Both the position numbers and the translations under genes were made by a program. 5,455 nt of DNA from Betaproteobacteria bacterium (GTDB lineage Bacteria; Pseudomonadota; Gammaproteobacteria; Burkholderiales; Burkholderiaceae), in the NCBI GenBank assembly GCA_015654605.1, contig JAATGO010000407.1, positions 1 to 5,455 on the forward strand, read 5' to 3'. Below are positions 1-4,923 of the stretch, one piece after another; position 1 is the first letter of the stretch; each line of letters starts with the position of its first letter. The notes beneath the pieces were generated by a model. The model saw nothing but the letters and a program-made list of their open reading frames with translations. It was not told the origin of the DNA and did no database searches.

Positions 1-252
1 GGCGAAATTGATTTAATCATGCAAGATCGTGGTACTCTGGTCTTCGTGGAGGTGCGCAAACGTAGTAGTTCTACTTATGGTGGAGCGCTGAACAGCATTA
101 CGCCAGCCAAACAAAAACGTCTGATACTTGCTGCGCATCTGTTTTTACAGAGATACCGGATGCCGCCTCCGTGCCGCTTTGATGTGATCGGCTTTGATGG
201 GGATACCATGCGTTGGGTCAAAAATGCATTTGATGTAACATCAATGTCCTGA
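1..252 (+). CDS. yraN: YraN family protein (UPF0102), 5'-truncated by window edge
   Basis: The reading frame is open from base 1 and ends at TGA 250-252, leaving 83 residues; the family is usually about 115-130 residues, so roughly the first 35-45 lie outside the window. The visible part opens with the family signature GEIDLI at residues 1-6, followed by LVFVEVRKR at 13-21. In this restriction-endonuclease-like fold the Asp (D4), the Glu (E17) and the basic residue two positions later (R19 here, often Lys) sit where a PD-(D/E)xK nuclease has its catalytic residues. The block around ITPAKQKRL (about 34-42) and PCRFDVI near residue 58 are also typical. The biochemical role of YraN is not firmly established; a nucleic-acid-processing function is inferred from the fold. 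An internal ATG at 19 is not the start, because the conserved GEIDLI motif precedes it. It precedes gmhA/diaA and dolP, as in the E. coli yra cluster. Confidence 0.93.
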   Translation, partial: GEIDLIMQDRGTLVFVEVRKRSSSTYGGALNSITPAKQKRLILAAHLFLQRYRMPPPCRFDVIGFDGDTMRWVKNAFDVTSMS

Positions 253-471
253 GCAGACTTAACTTATTTAAGGGTGAGATATAGGCTCCCAGTGCGAATG
301 GGTAATGGACATATTTTTCCCTCATTATGTCTATATCGCTGGCTTTTTAATATAATTCTTGCTGGCACTGCCTCATGAAGATGATGAGGCGAATTTCAGT
401 ATCATTTTGATACGTTTCCATAGCGATTAATTAGCTTGGTGCTGATGGCATCCACTATAATCTTCCCTACT
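253..471 (+). other. Intergenic gap yraN-gmhA with two small hairpins
   Basis: No gene is seen here. One inverted repeat pairs GCCTCAT (370-376) with ATGAGGC (384-390) across a 7-base loop. A second pairs GTATCA (399-404) with TGATAC (408-413) across three T bases. Neither is followed by a clean T-run, so they are weak terminators at best; the second is symmetric enough to be a small operator. CTTAA (258-262) and TTAAG (268-272) form another short inverted repeat just after yraN. TATAAT occurs at 351-356 and 456-461, neither with a convincing -35 box. Confidence 0.5.
456..461 (+). promoter_or_regulatory. Possible -10 box close to gmhA start
   Basis: A perfect TATAAT ends 10 bases before the preferred gmhA ATG at 472. 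If used, transcription would begin near 468 and give an almost leaderless mRNA. This fits the lack of any purine-rich Shine-Dalgarno sequence in front of the ATG, but no good -35 is visible 16-18 bases upstream (AGCTTG at 17). It may simply be AT-rich sequence. Confidence 0.25.
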
Positions 472-1071
472 ATGACAAATCAACGAATTCTTGCGCACTT
501 TCAGGAAAGTGCAGAACTTAAGATGCAAGCAGCAGCGGTGCTTGCCGAACCAATTGCCCAAGCGATTGAGCTCATGTTTACAGCATTATCGAGCGGGAAT
601 AAGATATTGGCGTGTGGCAACGGCGGATCAGCCGCTGATTGTCAACATTTCGCAGCGGAACTAGTAGGGCGTTTTGAGAGGGAACGCCTACCATTACCGG
701 CAATGGCGCTCACAACGGATACGTCGATATTGACGGCCGTTGGTAACGATTATAGTTATCAGGAAATTTTTTCGAAACAGGTACAGGCCTTTGGCCAGGC
801 TGGGGATGTTTTGCTGGCATTTTCAACTTCAGGTAACTCTAGCAATGTATTAGCAGCAATTGAAGTTGCGCAAGAGCGAGAAATGCATGTTGTTGCACTC
901 ACTGGTAAAGGTGGTGGACAGATAGGTAAGAGAATGACGGATGCTGACGTGCACATTTGCGTGCCGCACGATCGGACTGCGCGTATCCAGGAAGTGCATC
1001 TGGTAACGCTACACTGTATTTGCGATGGTATTGATGTCGCGCTATTTGGAGGTGATGTACATGATGAATAA
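472..1071 (+). CDS. gmhA: SIS-domain phosphoheptose isomerase, GmhA/DiaA family
   Basis: This 199-residue protein is a single SIS (sugar isomerase) domain, the usual length for GmhA/DiaA. GmhA converts sedoheptulose 7-phosphate to D-glycero-D-manno-heptose 7-phosphate, the first step toward the ADP-heptose of LPS inner core; E. coli DiaA instead binds DnaA and promotes initiation. The phosphate-binding loop GNGGSAAD is at 49-56 and STSGNSSN at 118-125. The zinc/catalytic set of GmhA is present: H59 and E63 in QHFAAEL, Q173 and H181 in RIQEVHLVTLH. E. coli DiaA has lost the equivalents of E63 and H181, so real isomerase activity is likely here. The position between yraN and dolP is the diaA locus, so a DnaA-related role cannot be excluded. 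Start ATG 472 gives the family N-terminus (MTNQRILAHFQES); upstream in-frame ATG 445 and TTG 436 would add unlike residues. None of the three has a good Shine-Dalgarno. The 3' end overlaps dolP by 11 bases. Confidence 0.92.
   Translation: MTNQRILAHFQESAELKMQAAAVLAEPIAQAIELMFTALSSGNKILACGNGGSAADCQHFAAELVGRFERERLPLPAMALTTDTSILTAVGNDYSYQEIFSKQVQAFGQAGDVLLAFSTSGNSSNVLAAIEVAQEREMHVVALTGKGGGQIGKRMTDADVHICVPHDRTARIQEVHLVTLHCICDGIDVALFGGDVHDE
1048..1054 (+). promoter_or_regulatory. Ribosome binding site deciding the dolP start
   Basis: GGAGGTG inside the end of gmhA is a near-ideal Shine-Dalgarno. It favours ATG 1061 (6 bases after the element) or the adjacent ATG 1064, and rules against ATG 1055, which begins immediately after it. 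It also argues against starts further upstream at 1025 and 1034. Confidence 0.75.
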
Positions 1072-1753
1072 ACAGATAAAGATGACGGCAGCAGGCACTC
1101 GGGGTCGTTGGGGTCGCCCATTGGCAGCAGTTGCTGCTGGTGCCATGCTGGCGATCAGCCTGCAGGGATGTTTTGGTATTCTGGCTGGTGGCGCCGTAAT
1201 CGGCACATTTGCGGCAACAGATCGCCGTACATTGGGAACACAAACGGAAGATAAGGCTATCGTTGTTAAGGGAGAAAGCCGTATTCCTGGTGTAGTCGCA
1301 GCAGGTTCCCACGTGAATGTCACTAGCTTTGATCGCAAAGTGCTGTTGACTGGTGAAGTGCCAAATGAAGCTTCAAAAGCGGCTGCCGAGCGTGAAATCA
1401 GATCACTGCCAAATGTGGATGGCGTGTTCAATGAATTGGCTGTTCTTGACTCGAAGGGGATTGGCGGACGTTCTGAAGATACATTTATTACCAGTAAAGT
1501 TGTGGCAAGCTTAGTGGATACCAAGAATCTGTATGCTAACGCATTCAAGGTGACTACTGAACGTGGTGTCGTGTACCTCATGGGACGCGTAACTAAGACA
1601 GAAGGTGATAAAGCAGCTGAAGTTGCCAGGGGTGTTAGCGGTGTACAGAAAGTTGTGACTTTGTTCGAATATATTACTGAAGAACAATTGAAACAGTACA
1701 CGACACAGCCAGCTTCTACTCCATCTGACACAAGTGGGAAGTCTTCTTCTTGA
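1061..1753 (+). CDS. dolP: Outer-membrane lipoprotein with two BON domains (DolP/YraP family)
   Basis: The 230-residue protein has a lipoprotein signal: a basic n-region to about residue 20, a hydrophobic stretch at 21-33 and lipobox LQGC at 34-37. The residue after the acylated Cys37 is Phe, not Asp, which predicts Lol sorting to the outer membrane facing the periplasm. The GGAVIGTFAATDRRTLGTQTED segment at 43-64 is characteristic of the DolP family. Two BON domains follow, about 66-130 (HVNVTSFDRKVLLTGEVP at 84-101) and about 138-205 (FKVTTERGVVYLMGRV at 162-177). In E. coli DolP binds anionic phospholipid at division sites and supports outer-membrane integrity and BAM function; transfer of that role here is inference. 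The residue matching the membrane-contact Trp of E. coli DolP is Phe142. A Ser/Thr-rich tail of about 25 residues extends past the second BON domain. It overlaps gmhA by 11 bases, so translational coupling is likely. ATG 1064 is an equally possible start. Confidence 0.92.
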   Translation: MMNKQIKMTAAGTRGRWGRPLAAVAAGAMLAISLQGCFGILAGGAVIGTFAATDRRTLGTQTEDKAIVVKGESRIPGVVAAGSHVNVTSFDRKVLLTGEVPNEASKAAAEREIRSLPNVDGVFNELAVLDSKGIGGRSEDTFITSKVVASLVDTKNLYANAFKVTTERGVVYLMGRVTKTEGDKAAEVARGVSGVQKVVTLFEYITEEQLKQYTTQPASTPSDTSGKSSS

Positions 1754-1778
1754 GGATGGACGCGGGGCGTAAATAATC

Positions 1779-1807
1779 AACCGGGCGATGTTTGCCCGGT
1801 TTTTTTT
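1779..1807 (+). terminator. Rho-independent terminator after dolP
   Basis: AACCGGGC (1779-1786) pairs perfectly with GCCCGGTT (1794-1801) across the 7-base loop GATGTTT. It is followed directly by an uninterrupted T-run to 1807. It lies 25 bases after the dolP stop and separates the yraN-gmhA-dolP block from the thioredoxin gene. Confidence 0.92.
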
Positions 1808-1859
1808 ATGCCGTTAGTATATCGTCGCATGTTGTCCGGCAAAAGATTGGCAAGACAGC

Positions 1860-1865
1860 TATAAT
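1860..1865 (+). promoter_or_regulatory. Possible -10 box for the TlpA-like gene
   Basis: A perfect TATAAT lies in the gap between the dolP terminator and the thioredoxin gene. No good -35 is visible at 16-18 bases: TTGTCC (1832-1837) is too far and TTGGCA (1847-1852) too near. A promoter is needed somewhere here because the terminator at 1779-1807 is strong. Initiation near 1872 would fit either candidate start, 1882 or 1948. Confidence 0.35.
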
Positions 1866-1947
1866 GGGACGTAAGGACGTTATGCACAGAGGCAAGCGTC
1901 GTGTCCGTGCCTTTAATTATGTCATTTGCAATGCTATTGGAACACTC

Positions 1948-2475
1948 ATGAAATCACAAATTTCCACTGCACGCACCAGTCGTTTATGGCTCAAGTTGGG
2001 CAGTGTTGTTATTGTGGTGGCGATTATTGCTTTTGGATATTTCCGGTTGCAGTCAGGAAAATTGGCACCGGATGTTACCTTTGTTAATCTGCAGGGCGAG
2101 CAGCTGCCATTAAAGGACATGCGTGGCAAGGTGGTGATCGTTAACTTTTGGGCAACCAGTTGTACGACCTGCGTCGGAGAGATGCCGCAGATGATTTCAA
2201 CTTATAATCAATATAAAGATCAGGGGCTGGATTTTGTCGCCGTTGCTATGAGTTATGATCCTCCTGATTATGTTAAAAATTATACGCATACTCAAAAATT
2301 ACCATTTGACGTTGCTTTGGATTCGCAAAGTACGCTGGCAAATGCATTTGGTGATGTACAGATGACACCGACCACCTTCGTCATCGACAAAAATGGCAAA
2401 ATATTGAAGCGCTATCTCGGAGAACCGAAGTTTGATGAATTGCATGCATTGCTGAAACAGGCACTTGCCGCTTGA
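1948..2475 (+). CDS. Membrane-anchored TlpA-type thiol:disulfide oxidoreductase
   Basis: The 175-residue protein has a short basic N-terminus, one hydrophobic anchor at about 17-32 with no lipobox, and a periplasmic thioredoxin-fold domain (AhpC/TSA-Redoxin type) at about 38-172. The active site is WATSCTTC at 68-75 with Cys72 and Cys75. The cis-proline motif TPTTFVIDKNGK is at 140-151 (Pro141). The lead-in KLAPDVTFVNLQGEQL is typical of TlpA/ResA proteins. Such proteins reduce disulfides in periplasmic partners, for example apocytochrome c or copper-centre proteins; the partner here is unknown, as no cytochrome genes lie nearby. Start ATG 1948 gives the family length and has only a weak GGAA upstream. 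An in-frame ATG at 1882, preceded by AAGGA at 1873-1877, would give 197 residues with a basic extension. The gene has its own unit between the dolP terminator and a convergent aminotransferase. Confidence 0.88.
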   Translation: MKSQISTARTSRLWLKLGSVVIVVAIIAFGYFRLQSGKLAPDVTFVNLQGEQLPLKDMRGKVVIVNFWATSCTTCVGEMPQMISTYNQYKDQGLDFVAVAMSYDPPDYVKNYTHTQKLPFDVALDSQSTLANAFGDVQMTPTTFVIDKNGKILKRYLGEPKFDELHALLKQALAA

Positions 2476-2525
2476 GTTTGCTTGAACTATCTTGGTCATC
2501 ATTTTTGTTTTTGTTTTGAACGTAC

Positions 2526-2553
2526 AACATGCCAACTAGACGTTGGCATTGTT
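2526..2553 (+). terminator. Intergenic hairpin after the TlpA-like gene, possible terminator
   Basis: ATGCCAAC (2529-2536) pairs perfectly with GTTGGCAT (2542-2549) across the loop TAGAC. AAC/GTT extends the stem if one T is bulged. It lies 53 bases after the tlpA-like stop, between convergent genes. The following bases (TGTTATTGG) are only moderately T-rich, so termination efficiency is uncertain. A second, weaker inverted repeat (GCATCCGC 2608-2615 with GCGTATGC 2631-2638, one mismatch, then GTTTTAG) lies next to the end of the aminotransferase gene. Confidence 0.5.
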
Positions 2554-2641
2554 ATTGGTGCCTGCTGTACTTTCCTGTCCGCTCTTTCTTCTTGCGCGTC
2601 TGAAGGAGCATCCGCTAATACTCAGTGATGGCGTATGCGTT

Positions 2642-3964
2642 TTAGTTGAGTGTTTTCAAAATAGCCGCGAGCTTCCCAAATAATGTATCGATATGTGTTT
2701 TCTCAATAATGAGCGGTGGTGATAAGGCAATGATGTCACCAGTCGTACGAATCAGAATGCCATGATCAAAGGCGCGGCGGAATGCATCATAGGCGCGTGC
2801 ACCAACCGAGCCTGGTATCGATGCTAGCTCGATGCCAGCGATCATGCCAATGGTTCGAATGTCAATCACGTGTGGCAGGCCGCGTAGCGAATGAGCAGCA
2901 TCTTGCCAGTAAGAGACAATGCTTTGGGCATGCTCTTGAATGCCATCCTGCTCAAAGATGTCGAGCGTGGCTAGTGCGGCAGCACAGGCCAGCGGGTGAC
3001 CAGAATAGGTATAACCGTGAAAAAATTCAATGCCATCTGCACCTTGCATGAAGGCATCGTAGATGTGTTGTTTGACGAAGACGGCCCCCATGGGAACAAC
3101 GCCATTGGTTAACCCTTTGGCGGTAGTGACAATATCAGGTTCTACGCCAAAGTGGTTGAATGCAAACGGGGTACCTAGGCGACCAAATCCAGTAATAACT
3201 TCATCGAATATCAGCAAAATGCCATGTCGGGTACAGATCTCGCGTAAGCGTTGCAGGTAACCTTTTGGGGGGATTAATACGCCAGTTGAGCCCGCAACTG
3301 GTTCGACAATGACAGCGGCAATATTGGAAGCATCATGCAAGGTCACCAGACGTTCCAGCGCATCGGCCAGATGCAGGCCATATTCTGGCTCTCCTTTGGA
3401 AAAGGCATTTTTCTCCAGGTTATGCGTATGTGGCAAATGGTCTATGCTAGGCAATAATGCCGAATGAAAAGTTTTGCGATTGCCACCAATACCGCCTACC
3501 GACATGCCCCCAAATCCGACACCATGATAAGCGCGCTCACGACCGATCAGACGTGTACGGGTGCTATCACCACGGACACGATGATAGGCCAGTGCAATTT
3601 TTAAGGCCGTATCTACGGACTCGGAACCTGAGCCTGTATAAAATACATGGTCATAGCGGTCACCGGTATAGTGCGTCAGTCGCTCGGCCAGTTTAAAGGC
3701 ATTCGGATGCCCAAGCTGGAACGAGGGGGCATAGTCGAGTATTGCTACAGATTGTTGTACCGCCGAGATGATGCGTGGCTGAGCATGGCCTAACGGAACG
3801 CACCATAAGCCTGCCGTACCATCAAGAATTTGATTACCGGCATAGTCCTGATAATACATTCCTGATGCTGAAACCAGCATGCGTGGGCTGGCTTTAAACT
3901 GGCGGTTAGCGGTATAGGGCATCCAGTAGGCATCAAGATCTGAGACAGCGGTCGAGTTTGTCAT
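2642..3964 (-). CDS. Class III PLP aminotransferase, beta-alanine (omega-amino acid):pyruvate type
   Basis: The 440-residue, full-length fold-type I enzyme resembles omega-amino acid:pyruvate transaminase. It is predicted to transfer the amino group of beta-alanine (or another omega-amine) to pyruvate, giving malonate semialdehyde and alanine in the cytoplasm. WMPYTANRQF at 14-23 is a hallmark of this subgroup. Other landmarks are GLWCVPLGH (52-60), the PLP phosphate loop GSGSES (111-116), the stacking Tyr146 with HG (146-148), HDASNIAAVIVEPVAGS (210-226), and FDEVITGFGR with Asp254 pairing to the pyridine nitrogen. The Schiff-base lysine is K283 in TTAKGLTNG, with HGYTYSGHP at 316-324. Arg406 in LIRTTGD aligns with the carboxylate-switch arginine of omega-transaminases. 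Exact substrate (beta-alanine, GABA, taurine, amines) cannot be fixed from sequence. No methylmalonate-semialdehyde dehydrogenase gene is adjacent within the window. ATG 3964 gives the normal N-terminus but lacks a clear Shine-Dalgarno. Confidence 0.93.
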   Translation of the reverse strand: MTNSTAVSDLDAYWMPYTANRQFKASPRMLVSASGMYYQDYAGNQILDGTAGLWCVPLGHAQPRIISAVQQSVAILDYAPSFQLGHPNAFKLAERLTHYTGDRYDHVFYTGSGSESVDTALKIALAYHRVRGDSTRTRLIGRERAYHGVGFGGMSVGGIGGNRKTFHSALLPSIDHLPHTHNLEKNAFSKGEPEYGLHLADALERLVTLHDASNIAAVIVEPVAGSTGVLIPPKGYLQRLREICTRHGILLIFDEVITGFGRLGTPFAFNHFGVEPDIVTTAKGLTNGVVPMGAVFVKQHIYDAFMQGADGIEFFHGYTYSGHPLACAAALATLDIFEQDGIQEHAQSIVSYWQDAAHSLRGLPHVIDIRTIGMIAGIELASIPGSVGARAYDAFRRAFDHGILIRTTGDIIALSPPLIIEKTHIDTLFGKLAAILKTLN

Positions 3965-4161
3965 GAAAATACGCCATAGTAAATTGATAATAATACGGTA
4001 ACCGGAGGGGCAAATGACTCTTGTCCCATAAGGGGCCTATATGCTTATGTACGCTTCGCACGGTTGTGCACGTGCACAAATATTTAGCTGATTTTAAGCC
4101 GGAAGAGCAGGTTCTATTATGAGCCAGAGTGAAGTGATTGACTATAGTGCTATGAGGATGA
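3965..4161. other. Intergenic gap upstream of the aminotransferase
   Basis: This 197-base gap lies between two minus-strand genes and so is the upstream region of the aminotransferase. It holds the palindrome at 4064-4079. I cannot place a convincing sigma-70 promoter on the minus strand: TATTAT-like boxes lie about 25-35 bases before the aminotransferase ATG, but without a -35 at proper spacing. No RNA gene or credible small protein gene is seen. Confidence 0.5.
4064..4079. promoter_or_regulatory. Perfect 16-bp palindrome, probable operator
   Basis: TTGTGCACGTGCACAA is fully self-complementary, with no loop and a central CpG. It consists of two abutting GTGCAC hexamers flanked by TT and AA. 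It lies 100 bases upstream of the aminotransferase start. A gapless 16-bp palindrome with central CG is the form used by LacI/GalR-type and some other dimeric repressors; the binding protein is unknown and no such regulator gene is in the window. Confidence 0.55.
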
Positions 4162-4725
4162 TCAGACGGGTGTGATTCTGAGTAGTTTATGGACCAGCTC
4201 AGAAGACGTTGCCGCAGAAAATTTGCGCATCAATCTGGCTCTATGCATTTCTACGGTTCGCGGGCTGAGGGCAATCTGACGAGCAATGGCCTTGCTGGTT
4301 TTTCCTTCTGCCAGTAATGCTGCAATTTCTCGCTCCCGTGGTGTGAGCTCCGATGTGATGGGGCGCTTTGCACTGACATCTTCGAATGTCCAAATCCCGG
4401 CAGCGTGGGGTTGGCCTGGTATCAGGGCGCGACCAGTCACATGGCACCAGAATAATTCTTGGTTGGCACGCTTCATGATACGTTCATCGGAATAAACCCC
4501 TTTTGCGTTCAAAATCGGTACCAGCCTATGTCCGGTACGTTCAAATTCAGCAGCACTCGGATATAAGACAAGCAATGATTGAGCGGCTAATTGACTTCTT
4601 TCATAGCCAAACATGTTAGCCATGGATAAATTGCATTGATCAATGATACGATGGTGTGACACACACATGCCAATTGGTGCGTGCATAAATACCTGTTCAT
4701 AATCTATTGCGAGAGATGAGTTCAT
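4162..4725 (-). CDS. PAS domain plus LuxR-type HTH transcriptional regulator
   Basis: The 187-residue protein has an N-terminal PAS fold at about 8-117 (YEQVFMHAPIGMCVSHHRI at 9-27, NLSMANMFGY at 32-41, FEDVSAKR at 114-121). A GerE/LuxR HTH follows at about 125-183: ELTPREREIAALLAEGKTSK (126-145), then the recognition helix SPRTVEMHRARLMRKF (154-169). There is no receiver domain with a phospho-acceptor Asp and no autoinducer-binding domain, so it should respond to a ligand or redox signal through PAS, or to an unseen kinase partner. The divergent neighbour is scoA, and the shared intergenic region carries tandem repeats, making scoA the likeliest target (inference). The aminotransferase lies downstream on the same strand after 197 bases. 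ATG 4725 is the first in-frame ATG giving a complete PAS; no good Shine-Dalgarno precedes it. The ligand is not predictable. Confidence 0.88.
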   Translation of the reverse strand: MNSSLAIDYEQVFMHAPIGMCVSHHRIIDQCNLSMANMFGYERSQLAAQSLLVLYPSAAEFERTGHRLVPILNAKGVYSDERIMKRANQELFWCHVTGRALIPGQPHAAGIWTFEDVSAKRPITSELTPREREIAALLAEGKTSKAIARQIALSPRTVEMHRARLMRKFSAATSSELVHKLLRITPV

Positions 4726-4795
4726 AAAAGTATCACAGGAGTCGTAGCTTGGTCAGGGAGTGTTTTTTGTATAGATAGGAATTGCTCTGGTAGCT

Positions 4796-4825
4796 GGGTA
4801 CAAGGGGGTACAACCGGATACAACC
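4796..4825. repeat. Three tandem 10-bp repeats, probable activator sites
   Basis: The units are GGGTACAAGG (4796-4805), GGGTACAACC (4806-4815) and GGATACAACC (4816-4825), directly abutting, so equivalent bases recur once per helical turn on one face of the DNA. They end 6 bases before TATAAT at 4832-4837 and cover the place where its -35 box should be. That layout is typical of an activator contacting polymerase. The adjacent PAS-LuxR protein is a candidate binder (inference). Confidence 0.65.
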
Positions 4826-4831
4826 CCATTT

Positions 4832-4837
4832 TATAAT
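4832..4837 (+). promoter_or_regulatory. -10 box of a probable activator-dependent scoA promoter
   Basis: A perfect TATAAT lies 86 bases before the scoA ATG. At a 17-base spacing the -35 would be TACAAC (4809-4814), which is poor and lies inside the tandem repeats. Poor -35 plus overlapping repeats suggests dependence on an activator. Confidence 0.45.
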
Positions 4838-4860
4838 AGCCACCAAGTAGTTTTACGGTA

Positions 4861-4889
4861 TTGTATGGTCAATTATGTCATCCTATGAT
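4861..4889 (+). promoter_or_regulatory. Alternative sigma-70-like promoter for scoA
   Basis: TTGTAT (4861-4866), a 17-base spacer and TATGAT (4884-4889) form a reasonable sigma-70 promoter. The predicted start near 4896 would give a leader of about 28 bases. The -35 element also matches the core of the upstream repeats in the opposite orientation, so a regulator bound here would block or assist polymerase. Confidence 0.4.
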
Positions 4890-4913
4890 GATATGTTTAT
4901 CTTATAAAATCGA

Positions 4914-4919
4914 AAGGAG
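4914..4919 (+). promoter_or_regulatory. scoA ribosome binding site
   Basis: AAGGAG lies 4 bases before ATG 4924 and fixes the start codon. Confidence 0.75.
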
Positions 4920-4923
4920 ACTC

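Larger units (their letters stand above)
4726..4923. other. Divergent regulatory region between the PAS-LuxR gene and scoA
   Basis: The 198 bases contain no gene. They hold three 10-bp tandem repeats (4796-4825), TATAAT at 4832-4837, a second promoter-like pair at 4861-4889 and the scoA ribosome binding site. TTGTA followed by C or T occurs five times: plus strand at 4767 and 4861, minus strand within each of the three repeats. No clear minus-strand promoter for the regulator gene is seen. Confidence 0.6.

Noticed and set aside
759..1731. Long minus-strand open frames opposite gmhA and dolP
   Set aside because: They are antisense to two well-supported genes with family motifs; the predicted proteins are low in recognisable structure and have no upstream signals.
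1792..1947. Upstream extension of the TlpA-like frame from ATG 1808 or an earlier codon
   Set aside because: It would start at or inside the dolP terminator hairpin/T-run and has no ribosome binding site; only the 1882 alternative is kept as a possibility.
2499..2518. T-rich run after the TlpA-like gene as a terminator or repeat
   Set aside because: The short TTTTTG-like repeats have no GC-rich stem in front of them, so they are treated as plain AT-rich intergenic sequence.
2782..3696. Plus-strand open frames within the aminotransferase region
   Set aside because: Shadow frames of a full-length, motif-complete aminotransferase on the minus strand.
4014..4031. Tiny plus-strand ORF (MTLVP, stop) with GGAGG five bases upstream
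   Set aside because: Only five codons, on the strand opposite both flanking genes, with no visible gene downstream for a leader peptide to control; the GGAGG match is probably chance.
4119..4175. 18-codon plus-strand ORF overlapping the end of the PAS-LuxR gene
   Set aside because: No ribosome binding site at proper spacing, antisense to a solid gene, and no recognisable features.
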